NCBI GenBank assembly: GCA_964458935.1
Contig: CAYWKS010000037.1
Span: forward strand, 1 to 25,904
Length of the DNA stretch: 25,904 bases
DNA from: CAYWKS01 sp964458935
Lineage (GTDB): Bacteria > Planctomycetota > Phycisphaerae > Phycisphaerales > Zrk34
Reading direction: 5' to 3'
Below are positions 1-7,175 of the stretch, in pieces (position 1 is the first letter of the stretch; each line of letters starts with the position of its first letter). Under the pieces are notes generated by a model. It saw only the letters and a program-made list of their open reading frames with translations, searched no databases and was not told the origin of the DNA. Position numbers and translations under genes: made by a program.

Positions 1-157
1 CGTCCGTGCCGGAGGTCCAGCCGCCTTGCCCGTTGAGATTGGTTCCCGCCGTATAGTCGAACGGCTCGTAGAAGTACAGGTCGCCGTACGATGTGGCGGC
101 GAAACCCAGGCCGACCGCGACCAGGGCCGTCATCAGAATGCTGCGTGAAGTGTCCAT
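1..157 (-). CDS. Secreted protein, N-terminal part only (runs off the window edge)
   Basis: Reading the minus strand from an ATG at 155-157 gives 52 codons open to the window edge. The ATG has a strong ribosome binding site, GGAGGT, four bases upstream. The product starts with a signal peptide: a short polar start, then a hydrophobic stretch (ILMTALVAVGLGFAA, residues 7-21). The mature start contains EPFDYTAGTNLNGQGGW (residues 31-47). That pattern is common at the start of secreted LamG-like or PEP-CTERM-type proteins of Planctomycetota, which is family knowledge and not proof here. The rest of the protein lies outside the window, so its function cannot be read. It is divergent from the AraC-type regulator at 316-1524, which may control it. 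Confidence 0.75.
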   Translation of the reverse strand, partial: MDTSRSILMTALVAVGLGFAATSYGDLYFYEPFDYTAGTNLNGQGGWTSGTD

Positions 158-315
158 ATCAACCTCCAAAAGCTTTGTCTGGCGAGCGCGAGACGCCGCG
201 CTCTCTCTCGAAACAAAATGCGGCGAGCGACCAATGCCTGGACCATCCAGGACGCCACTCATCTCACTACACGCACAATAAACCACATGCATCGGGGCCC
301 GTCTATCCATTTCGC
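158..315. promoter_or_regulatory. Divergent intergenic region between secreted protein and AraC-type regulator
   Basis: These bases separate two genes read in opposite directions, so both promoters should lie here or just inside the regulator start. Part of the region (about 205-315) is less GC-rich than its surroundings. A perfect 7-base inverted repeat, GAGCGCG at 184-190 and CGCGCTC at 197-203 with a 6-base loop, would fold in the 5' leader of the secreted protein mRNA upstream of its ribosome binding site. I could not pick a convincing -35/-10 pair. Confidence 0.4.
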
Positions 316-341
316 ATGAATTTTTATACAATCTGCATGAA
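314..341 (+). promoter_or_regulatory. Direct repeat GCATGAA spaced 21 bases, possible operator or promoter of the regulator
   Basis: GCATGAA occurs at 314-320 and again at 335-341, exactly 21 bases apart, which is two helical turns. An AT-rich patch between them contains TACAAT at 327-332, a reasonable -10 element. An inverted pair, CGCATG (313-318) and CATGCG (342-347), frames the same stretch. AraC-family proteins typically bind direct repeats at about this spacing, so this could be an autoregulatory site. The same bases may instead encode the first residues of the regulator, so the reading is tentative. Confidence 0.3.
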
Positions 342-1524
342 CATGCGCGACAGTGATCCCGCCCAAACGTGGACCACGACCATTGCCGTCGGATTCGACC
401 TGTGGCACAGCGCTTTTGGCCACCAGATCGTCCAGGGCATCCGCGCCTACGCCGACGAGCACGCCAAGTGGCAACTGCGTCCATCGCCGTTGGCGGCGCT
501 GGGCGCGCCAAGCCACCCGGCCGAGCCCCCGTCGCTCGGGGCGATCGCGCAACTGCAGGCCCAGCCCGAGCCACACCTGCTGGATGTCACCATTCCCGTG
601 GTGGTGGTCGGGATCGGAGCGATCCGGTTCGGTCACGATCGGCCGGCGGTGATCGCCGACTACGAGGCGATGGGCCGCCGCGCCGCCGAGGACCTGGGTA
701 CCAGGGGCATGAGCAGCCTGGCGCTTTTCTGCGCGGATCGGCCCGAGGCGGTGGACATCGACCTGATCGAGCGGGGGTTCGTGGTCGAGGCCGAAGCGTA
801 TGGCGTGCCGGTGGCGGTGCACCGCGCCGCGCCGCGCAGCGATGCGGAGGGCACGGCGGGCTACAACGCGGAGGTCAGCGAGCTGGGGTGCTTCCTGGCC
901 AAGCTGCCCAAGCCGATCGGGTTGGCCTGCCGGGGCACGCCGTACGGCTGGCGGGCGCTGGCCGCGTGCCGCCGGTCGCACCTGGGCGTGCCCAACGACG
1001 TGGCGGTGCTGGCGATTGGCGATAACACGTTCACGTGCGAGATCGCCCGGCCGACCCTTTCGAGCATCACGATCGATCAGTTCGGCGTGGGCTACACGGC
1101 CGCGAAGCTGCTCCATCAGCAGCTTGAAGGTGAGCGGGTGCCCGACCGCACGTTCGTCTCGTTCGACCTGATCTCGCGTCAGTCGACCGACCACCTGGCT
1201 GTGGCCGACGCGGACGTGAAGCTGGTGCTGGCGTACATCCGCGATCACCTCTCGGAGGACCTGACGGTGGAGCGGCTGGCGGAGGTGGCGGCGGTGTCGC
1301 GGAGCACGCTGCTACACCGGTTTCGGGAGGAGTTGGGCCGATCGCCGAGCGAGGAGGTGCGTCGCCAGCGGATCGCGGCGGCGCTGACGATGATCCGCTT
1401 CACCGACACGCCGCTGACCACGGTGGCGCGTCAGACCGGGTTCGGCCAACAGGCCGCCCTCGGCCGCACCGTCAAGCAGGTCACCGGCAAGACCCCGCTG
1501 CAAGTGCGGCGTGAGCACCGCTGA
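316..1524 (+). CDS. AraC-family transcriptional regulator with LacI/XylR-type sensor domain
   Basis: The protein is about 402 residues from the ATG at 316. The open frame begins further upstream at 91, but that part overlaps the secreted protein gene on the other strand and looks like random translation. The N-terminal two thirds is a periplasmic-binding-protein-like sugar sensor of the XylR type: it begins near TIAVGFDLWHSAFGHQIVQGI and ends with a LacI-like P-LSSITIDQFGVGYTAAKLL segment. The last 100 residues are an AraC DNA-binding domain with two helix-turn-helix units, seen as LTVERLAEVAAVSRSTLLHRF and TPLTTVARQTGFGQQAAL. Family members sense a sugar and activate nearby degradation genes. 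The ligand here is unknown. No clear ribosome binding site precedes the ATGs at 316, 337 or 343, so the true start is uncertain and may be leaderless. It is divergent from a secreted protein gene. Confidence 0.85.
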   Translation: MNFYTICMNMRDSDPAQTWTTTIAVGFDLWHSAFGHQIVQGIRAYADEHAKWQLRPSPLAALGAPSHPAEPPSLGAIAQLQAQPEPHLLDVTIPVVVVGIGAIRFGHDRPAVIADYEAMGRRAAEDLGTRGMSSLALFCADRPEAVDIDLIERGFVVEAEAYGVPVAVHRAAPRSDAEGTAGYNAEVSELGCFLAKLPKPIGLACRGTPYGWRALAACRRSHLGVPNDVAVLAIGDNTFTCEIARPTLSSITIDQFGVGYTAAKLLHQQLEGERVPDRTFVSFDLISRQSTDHLAVADADVKLVLAYIRDHLSEDLTVERLAEVAAVSRSTLLHRFREELGRSPSEEVRRQRIAAALTMIRFTDTPLTTVARQTGFGQQAALGRTVKQVTGKTPLQVRREHR

Positions 1525-1571
1525 GGCGGCGGACCGCGGCGGTTGCCCAAGCCCCCGGCCTCGCCGGCGTG

Positions 1572-1594
1572 CCTTGCGGGGCGTCCGGGCAAGG
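1572..1594 (+). terminator. Weak hairpin after the AraC-type regulator
   Basis: CCTTGC (1572-1577) and GCAAGG (1589-1594) form a 6-base stem with an 11-base loop, 48 bases past the regulator stop codon. The following bases, GTTAGCTTGG, contain only a few T residues, so this is at best a weak terminator. It sits in the 140-base gap before cydA, in which I could not identify a promoter. Confidence 0.25.
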
Positions 1595-1664
1595 GTTAGC
1601 TTGGCGCCGGTTCGACCGTCGCCGCCACCGGTGACGGCCGGGCCGCAGACCGGAGCGCAGCGCC

Positions 1665-3245
1665 ATGGACGACGTGGTTCTCTTGTCGCGGATTCAGTTC
1701 GCCCTCACGATCATGTTCCATTACCTGTTCCCGCCCCTGACCATCGGGCTGGGGGTCGTGCTGGTCTACCTCGAAGGCCGGTACCTGTGGACGGGCGAGC
1801 AGATCTACCACACCGCGGCGCGGTTCTGGACGAAGATCTTTGCGCTGACATTCGCGATCGGCGTGGCCACCGGGATCGTGATGGAGTTCGAGTTCGGCAC
1901 GAACTGGGCGGTGTACTCGTCGTTCGTGGGGGACGTGTTCGGCTCGGCGCTGGCGGCCGAAGGCATCTTCGCGTTCTTCCTCGAATCGGGTTTCCTCGCG
2001 GTGCTGGTGTTCGGTTGGGACCGTGTGGGCAAGAAGATGCACTTCTTCGCGACGGTCATGGTGGCGCTGGGCTCGATCTTTTCGAGCGTGTGGATCGTGG
2101 TGGCCAACTGTTGGCAGCAGACGCCGGCCGGCTACCACATCGTGCAGATGATGCGCGACGGCGAGCCGTGGTTCCTGTCCAACGGGCTGCCGGTCATGCG
2201 CGCCGAGATCACCGACTTCTGGTCGCTGGTGTTCAACCCGTCGACGGTGCATCGGCTGGTGCACGTGTGGATCGGGTGCTTCATCCTCGGGGCGTTCTTC
2301 ATCATGAGCATCTCGGCGTGGTACATCCTGAAGAACCGCCACACCGACTTCGCGAAGCGTTCGTTCAACGGGGCGCTGATCTTCGGGACGGTCTTCTCGC
2401 TGCTGGCGCCGCTTCAGGGCCACTTCCAGGCCGAGAACGTCTACGAGCACCAGCCGGCGAAGATGGCCGCGTTCGAGGGCCAGTTCCAGACCGGCCGCGG
2501 CGACCTGAGCCTGATCGGCTGGCCCGACGAGCAAGCGGGTGAGATGAAGGCGAGCCTGTCGATCCCCGGTGGGTTGAGCTTCCTGCTGCACCAGGACTTC
2601 GAGTCGGAGGTGGTCGGGCTGGACAAGTTCGCCGAGGCGGATCGTCCGCCGGTCTGGCTGAGCTTCATGACCTACCACCTGATGGTGGGCCTGGGGATGT
2701 TCTTCATCGGGGTGACGCTGCTGGCGTGCTGGTTCCGTTGGCGTGGGACGCTGTTTGGGAAGCGTTGGCTGATGTGGGTGTTTGTGTTCGCGGTGCTCGG
2801 GCCTTACGCGGCCAACCAGGCGGGCTGGGTCGCCGCGGAGGTCGGGCGTCAGCCGTGGATCGTGCACCCGCCGGCGCGGACCGTCGACGCCGAGGGCCAC
2901 GTCACCGAGCACCTTTGGCGTGGCGGCGAGCCCCACGCGGACAACCTCATGACCAACGGCGACGGCGTCGTGGAGTATCCGACGGTCAGCGTACCGCTGG
3001 AAGACGGCACGATGCACACGCAGGTCGCGGGCCTGCGGACCGACGCGGGTGTGAGCGAGGTGCTCGAAGCGGAGCAGGTGTGGTTCAGCCTGGTCATGTT
3101 CACGCTGGTGTACGCGTTGCTGTTCGCGGTGTGGATATTCGTGCTGGACCGGAAGATCAAGACCGGCCCCGAGCCCGTGGCCGAGGGGCAGGCGAAAGGC
3201 GGGATCGCCGCGGCGGCGGTGGATCGGATGCACATGACCGACTAG
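1665..3245 (+). CDS. cydA: Cytochrome bd ubiquinol oxidase subunit I
   Basis: CydA carries the three haems and the quinol site of cytochrome bd, a membrane oxidase that reduces oxygen to water without pumping protons. Visible residues fit the family: His19 (haem b595 ligand in E. coli numbering), Glu99 and Glu107, His200 in the LVH segment (equivalent of E. coli His186), and Met340 in LMVGLGM (equivalent of Met393). The quinol loop has Lys266 and Glu271 spaced as in E. coli Lys252/Glu257. The loop is short, without the long E. coli-type insertion. The GWVAAEVGRQPW block is at residues 387-398. Directly after it, residues about 401-456 form an extra hydrophilic segment, rich in Asp, Glu, Gly and His, that E. 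coli CydA lacks. The protein ends in a 30-residue polar tail. The ribosome binding site is weak. cydB follows after 118 bases. Confidence 0.97.
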   Translation: MDDVVLLSRIQFALTIMFHYLFPPLTIGLGVVLVYLEGRYLWTGEQIYHTAARFWTKIFALTFAIGVATGIVMEFEFGTNWAVYSSFVGDVFGSALAAEGIFAFFLESGFLAVLVFGWDRVGKKMHFFATVMVALGSIFSSVWIVVANCWQQTPAGYHIVQMMRDGEPWFLSNGLPVMRAEITDFWSLVFNPSTVHRLVHVWIGCFILGAFFIMSISAWYILKNRHTDFAKRSFNGALIFGTVFSLLAPLQGHFQAENVYEHQPAKMAAFEGQFQTGRGDLSLIGWPDEQAGEMKASLSIPGGLSFLLHQDFESEVVGLDKFAEADRPPVWLSFMTYHLMVGLGMFFIGVTLLACWFRWRGTLFGKRWLMWVFVFAVLGPYAANQAGWVAAEVGRQPWIVHPPARTVDAEGHVTEHLWRGGEPHADNLMTNGDGVVEYPTVSVPLEDGTMHTQVAGLRTDAGVSEVLEAEQVWFSLVMFTLVYALLFAVWIFVLDRKIKTGPEPVAEGQAKGGIAAAAVDRMHMTD

Positions 3246-3260
3246 CGACGAGGCCGCGAA

Positions 3261-3310
3261 GCGAGCGGGCCGCGAACGGACCCGGCCACGAGGGCCTGCG
3301 GGACGCTCGC
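3261..3310 (+). other. Inverted repeat in the cydA-cydB spacer
   Basis: GCGAGCG at 3261-3267 pairs perfectly with CGCTCGC at 3304-3310 around a 36-base loop that itself contains GGCC-rich pairing segments. It lies 16 bases after the cydA stop codon, in the unusually long 118-base gap before cydB. It could stabilise the cydA message or lower cydB expression. There is no T-run, so it does not look like a terminator. Confidence 0.3.
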
Positions 3311-3363
3311 CCTTCCCCGTCGCGGCGCGGCCGGGCGACTGCGAACGCATCGAGGGATCTCAC

Positions 3364-4380
3364 ATGGACCTCAACCTGATCTGGTTCATCTTGCTGGGCG
3401 TGCTGCTGGGCGGGTATGCGGTGCTCGACGGTTTCGACCTGGGCGTGGGGATCCTGCACCCGCTGGCGCGGACCGACCACGAGCGGCGGGTGGGGATCAA
3501 CGCGATCGGCCCGCTGTGGGACGGCAACGAGGTGTGGCTGGTCACCTTCGGCGGGGCGATGTTCGCGGCGTTTCCCGAGGTCTACCGCAGCATCTTCAGC
3601 GGGTTCTACACGGCGTTCATGCTGCTGCTGTTCGCGCTGATCTTTCGCGCGGTGTCGCTGGAGTTCCGCGGGAAGATCGACTCGCCGCGCTGGAAGCGCG
3701 TGTGGGACTTCGGGTTTTTCGGCGGATCGTTCCTGGCGACGCTGCTGTTCGGCGTGGCGGTGGGCAACGCGATGCTCGGGCTGGAGCTCGACGAGGTCGG
3801 CCGATACCACGGCGGCATCCTGCCCATGCTCAATCCCTACGCCGTGCTGGTGGGCCTGATGACCGTGGCGATGTTCGCGATGCACGGATCGATCTACCTG
3901 TTCCTCAAGAGCGAGGGGGAGTTCCAGCAGCGGCTGAAGAGCTGGATGTGGCACACCTGGGGCGTGTTCCTCGTGCTGTACGTGCTGACGACGATGTACA
4001 CGCTGATCCGGATCGACCGGGTCGCGGCGGACTTCGAGCAGATGCCCTGGGCGGCGGCGGTCGTGCTGGTCAACGTCCTGGCGGTGGCCAACATCCCCCG
4101 CGCGGTCTACGCCGGCCGGCACGGCCAGGCCTTCATCTCCAGCAGCGTGACGATCCTGTGCCTGGTGGCGCTGTTCGGGTTGGCGATCTTCCCGAACCTC
4201 GTGGTCTCGGACCCCAACCCCGCGCATTCGCTGACGATCTACAACGCCGCGTCCAGCCAGAAGACGCTGGGGATCATGTTCATCTTCGCCTGCATCGGCA
4301 TGCCGTTCGTTCTGGCGTATACCACGGTGATCTACTGGACGTTCCGTGGTAAGGTGCAACTCGGCGAGCATTCATATTGA
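3364..4380 (+). CDS. cydB: Cytochrome bd ubiquinol oxidase subunit II
   Basis: CydB is the haem-free partner of CydA in cytochrome bd. The 338-residue length is typical. The family signatures are at the N-terminus: GYAVLDGFDLGVG (residues 17-29) and GPLWDGNEVWLV (49-60), followed by AAFPEVY. Hydrophobicity suggests eight or nine membrane helices along the whole length. The ATG is preceded by a GAGG about eight bases upstream. It is in the same orientation as cydA and almost certainly co-transcribed. No cydDC transporter genes and no small cydX frame are visible in the 50 bases before the next gene. Together CydAB would supply oxygen respiration at low oxygen or under conditions that block the caa3 oxidase encoded later in this window. 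Confidence 0.97.
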   Translation: MDLNLIWFILLGVLLGGYAVLDGFDLGVGILHPLARTDHERRVGINAIGPLWDGNEVWLVTFGGAMFAAFPEVYRSIFSGFYTAFMLLLFALIFRAVSLEFRGKIDSPRWKRVWDFGFFGGSFLATLLFGVAVGNAMLGLELDEVGRYHGGILPMLNPYAVLVGLMTVAMFAMHGSIYLFLKSEGEFQQRLKSWMWHTWGVFLVLYVLTTMYTLIRIDRVAADFEQMPWAAAVVLVNVLAVANIPRAVYAGRHGQAFISSSVTILCLVALFGLAIFPNLVVSDPNPAHSLTIYNAASSQKTLGIMFIFACIGMPFVLAYTTVIYWTFRGKVQLGEHSY

Positions 4381-4430
4381 GATGACGGGCCGAGCTCGCG
4401 GCTCAGGACGACCGCGTCGGAGGTGGGGTC

Positions 4431-5639
4431 TTGCTATATCGACGTTTCGGACGCACCCAACTCGAGATGCCCGTGTTCAGTTGCGGGGGCATGCGGTACC
4501 AGGACGGCGGCGATAAGCCCATCGACCAGGTCGATCCGATCGGCCAGCGCCACCTCGAAGCCACGATCCACCGCTCGCTCGAAGTAGGCATCAACCACAT
4601 CGAGACCGCGCGGGGCTACGGCGCCAGCGAGCGTCAGCTCGGCCAGGTCCTGCCCAAGCTGCCCCGCGATCAGATCATCGTCCAGACCAAGATCGGTCCC
4701 GGCGACGCGGAGAAGTTCACCGCCGACTTCGAGGACTCGCTCAAACGGCTGAACCTCGACCACGTGGACCTGCTGGGCCTGCACGGGATCAATCTGCCCG
4801 AGCACTACGAAAAGGCGTTCGGGCCCGGCGGCGCGTTCGAGGCGGCCCAGAAGCTGCGTGACCAGGGCAAGTGCCGCTTCGTCGGGTTCAGCACGCACGG
4901 CCCGCCCGAGGTGATCCTCGACGCCGTCCGCCACGGCGAACCCCGCACCGGCGAGAGCCTGGACTACGTCAACCTCCACTACTATTACATCTACCAGCAC
5001 AACGTCGAGGCGATCCGCGCCGCGGCCGACCGCGACATGGGCGTGTTCATCATCAGCCCGTCGGACAAGGGCGGCAAGCTCTACGCCCCGCCGGATCGGC
5101 TGGCCAAGCTGTGCCGGCCGTTGCACCCGGTGGTGTTCAACAACCTCTGGTGCCTGAAGCGCAACCCGCAGATCAACACGTTGAGCGTGGGCGCGGCCCG
5201 GGCGACCGACTTCGATCTGCACGTCCGCTCGCTGGAGTACTGGGACGAGGCCGACGAACTGCTGCCGATCATCGAGCAGCGGCTTCAGGACGCCATGGCG
5301 GAGAAGATCGACGCGGACCTGCTGGACCCGTGGCGGGCGTTCGACTGGTGTGACAAGCAGCCGGGGCAGATTAACGTGGCCAACATCATCTGGCTGCGGA
5401 ACATGGCTCGGGCATGGGGGATGAGCGAATACGGCCGGTTCCGCTACAACATGATGGGCAACGGCGGGCACTGGATGCCCGGACGCCAGGCGAGCCGGCT
5501 CGATGAGGACGACATCGAGCGGCAGTTCCGCGATCGCTACGACGATTTTCCCGGCGGGCCGGATCGGCTGATCGGCGTGCTCCGCGAGGCCCACGACATG
5601 CTCGCGGGCACGCCCGGTCAACGCCTGAGCACGGCATAA
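4431..5639 (+). CDS. Aldo/keto reductase with a cysteine-free relic of the ferredoxin-like C-terminal domain
   Basis: The start is TTG at 4431, chosen because a GGAGGTGG ribosome binding site sits just upstream at 4420-4427. Residues 1-285 form an aldo/keto reductase barrel, an NADPH-dependent carbonyl reductase fold. The catalytic set is Tyr63, Lys87 (VQTKIG) and His118 (LGLHGIN), with Glu58 (HIETARGYG) where the classic enzymes have Asp. Residues 310-395 match the C-terminal half of the predicted oxidoreductases that end in a [4Fe-4S] domain: NVANIIWLRNMARAWGMSEY and FRYNMMGNGGHWMPG are clearly recognisable. In those relatives the next segment carries the Cys-x2-Cys-x2-Cys-x3-Cys-Pro cluster motif. 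Here residues 355-374 contain no cysteine at all and are rich in Asp and Arg. The substrate is unknown. It follows cydB by 50 bases in the same direction. Confidence 0.88.
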   Translation: MLYRRFGRTQLEMPVFSCGGMRYQDGGDKPIDQVDPIGQRHLEATIHRSLEVGINHIETARGYGASERQLGQVLPKLPRDQIIVQTKIGPGDAEKFTADFEDSLKRLNLDHVDLLGLHGINLPEHYEKAFGPGGAFEAAQKLRDQGKCRFVGFSTHGPPEVILDAVRHGEPRTGESLDYVNLHYYYIYQHNVEAIRAAADRDMGVFIISPSDKGGKLYAPPDRLAKLCRPLHPVVFNNLWCLKRNPQINTLSVGAARATDFDLHVRSLEYWDEADELLPIIEQRLQDAMAEKIDADLLDPWRAFDWCDKQPGQINVANIIWLRNMARAWGMSEYGRFRYNMMGNGGHWMPGRQASRLDEDDIERQFRDRYDDFPGGPDRLIGVLREAHDMLAGTPGQRLSTA

Positions 5640-5653
5640 CCACCGACAGCCTT

Positions 5654-6055
5654 CTACTGCCCGTCGTCGCGCCGGATGTCTTCGAGGCGGATGATGTCCT
5701 GCTCGGGGTGGTGGCGGAACGTGAGCTTGTAGTCACGTATCGGCACGTTCGGGTCGCCGCCCCGCGGGCCCAGCTCGTACCAGCGGTGGTACAGCGAAGA
5801 CCACGCCGGGTAATGGTCCTTGACGTACCGGATGTGCGGGTCTTCGAGCCTCGGCTGGTAGGCGATGAGCGCGGCGGCCTCGTCCGGCGTGACGTGCGAG
5901 TACAGCGCCTCCACGTCGTTGGCCGCCAGCGCCTGCAGCGCCTCCCGCCCGATCGCATCGCACTGCCACTGCGTGACCGGCCCGACGCAGCCGTACAGCG
6001 ACAGCGCCGCCAGCCACAGCAGCCCACCGACCATCCGCTTGCCGAACGTGCTCAT
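5654..6055 (-). CDS. Small lipoprotein of unknown function
   Basis: The 133-residue product begins with a lipoprotein signal: basic start MSTFGKR, hydrophobic core GGLLWLAALSL, then YGC as the lipobox with the lipidated cysteine at residue 23. The rest is soluble. Residues 36-64 (IGREALQALAANDVEALYSHVTPDEAAAL) look helical. I do not recognise a family. It is the last gene of a minus-strand cluster, 44 bases after the zinc-ribbon protein and convergent with the aldo/keto reductase 14 bases away. No terminator is visible in that short gap. Confidence 0.7.
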   Translation of the reverse strand: MSTFGKRMVGGLLWLAALSLYGCVGPVTQWQCDAIGREALQALAANDVEALYSHVTPDEAAALIAYQPRLEDPHIRYVKDHYPAWSSLYHRWYELGPRGGDPNVPIRDYKLTFRHHPEQDIIRLEDIRRDDGQ

Positions 6056-6099
6056 GCCCAGACGGTATCAAGCGGCGACCGACGACGCGAACCGGCCCC

Positions 6100-6333
6100 C
6101 TAGAACAGCACGACAAGGATGACCAGCATCGCGACGATGAGCGCGATGACGACCGGCTTCCACCACGACCGCGGCTGGTGCGTCGCCTGCTCCAACGTGA
6201 ACCAATGCCCGCACGACGGGCAGCGGTCGGCGCCGGCATAGACCGCGTCGCCGCATTCCGGGCAGGCGACGGTCTGGCCCGCGTCGTCGCCGTCGTCGAG
6301 CAGGTCGGCGTCGTGTTCGTCCGGCTCGTGCAT
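6100..6333 (-). CDS. Small zinc-ribbon membrane protein, 77 residues
   Basis: The product starts with an acidic stretch (residues 3-19, many Asp and Glu), followed by a zinc ribbon with Cys24, Cys27, Cys38 and Cys41 in the pattern CPEC-x10-CPSC, then one C-terminal membrane helix (residues 58-77, WWKPVVIALIVAMLVILVVLF). The same reading frame stays open far upstream, but that part overlaps the FetB gene and is a shadow; the ATG at 6333 lies 11 bases after the FetB stop. The ribbon should face the cytoplasm if the helix is a tail anchor. Function is unknown. Position in the cluster suggests co-expression with the ABC transporter. Confidence 0.72.
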   Translation of the reverse strand: MHEPDEHDADLLDDGDDAGQTVACPECGDAVYAGADRCPSCGHWFTLEQATHQPRSWWKPVVIALIVAMLVILVVLF

Positions 6334-6344
6334 CGCGCCACAGC

Positions 6345-7175
6345 TTACGACGCCGGTCGCGCCGCGGCGAGTCGATCGGCGTCGAGTTGCCACGCCCGCG
6401 TGAAGAACCGCCGATACGTGAACGCCGCCGTCAGCACCGCCGTCACCAGGTCGGTCGTCAGGATGCCCACGAGGATGAGCATCTGGTACAGCGCCGCCTG
6501 GAACGGGTCGGTCCCGCCGAGCATCTGCCCGGTCATCATGCCCGGCAGCTTGACCACGCCGACGATCATCATGGCGTTGAGCGTGGGCATGATGGCCGCG
6601 CCCACGGCGAGCCGGAACGCCGGGGCGACGGCCTGGCCCGGCGACGCGCCCAGGGCGAGCATCGCCTCCACGTCGCGGCGCCGCTGACGCAGTTCCGAGC
6701 CGATCCGCTCCGCCGACAGCGTGGCCGACGTCATGGCGTTGCCCAGCAGCATCCCGCCCAGCGGGATCAGGTACCTTGCGTCCCACTGCTCCACGCCCAC
6801 GACCACCCGACAGAGGAACAGCAGCACGACGCCGGTGACCCCGGCCAGCACGAGCGTCATGCCGGCGCTGACCCGCGCCCGCCATCGTCGCGCCCAGCGG
6901 ATCTGGCCCGCCGCGGTGACGCCCGCGATGATCGACATGGCGATCAGCAGCCCGACGATCCACCACCACGCCTCCCGGTTGAAGACCCAGCCGATGACCG
7001 CGCCCACCACCAGCAACTGCGTCAGCGCCCGGGCCGAGGCGAGCCCGATCCGCCGCGCCTGGTGAAGCTTCAACGCCACGCTCACCGCGATGACCACGAC
7101 CAGCGGCAGCGCCAGCCACAGCAGCGACCATTGGTCGAGCCCGATCACCGGCTGCACATCGGCCAGGCACGTCAC
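6345..7175 (-). CDS. fetB: ABC transporter permease of the FetB (UPF0014) family
   Basis: The 276-residue membrane protein has about seven helices and the signatures of the FetB/YbbM family: PLGGMLLGNAMT (residues 138-149), EAMLALGA (170-177, the likely coupling helix) and VKLPGMMTGQMLGGTDP (208-224). In E. coli FetAB exports iron and helps resistance to oxidative stress; the substrate here is inferred from family only. The start is GTG at 7175, which overlaps the TGA stop of the ATPase gene by four bases (GTGA), a sign of translational coupling. The gene is followed after 11 bases by the zinc-ribbon gene. Confidence 0.9.
   Translation of the reverse strand: MTCLADVQPVIGLDQWSLLWLALPLVVVIAVSVALKLHQARRIGLASARALTQLLVVGAVIGWVFNREAWWWIVGLLIAMSIIAGVTAAGQIRWARRWRARVSAGMTLVLAGVTGVVLLFLCRVVVGVEQWDARYLIPLGGMLLGNAMTSATLSAERIGSELRQRRRDVEAMLALGASPGQAVAPAFRLAVGAAIMPTLNAMMIVGVVKLPGMMTGQMLGGTDPFQAALYQMLILVGILTTDLVTAVLTAAFTYRRFFTRAWQLDADRLAAARPAS

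Noticed and set aside
91..315. N-terminal extension of the AraC-type regulator from 91
   Set aside because: It overlaps the signal-peptide gene on the other strand, which has a strong ribosome binding site, and its residues do not match the sensor family.
1596..4371. Minus-strand open frames of 584 and 404 codons opposite cydA and cydB
   Set aside because: Antisense shadows with His, Arg, Asp and Gln-rich sequence and no domain; cydA and cydB are unambiguous.
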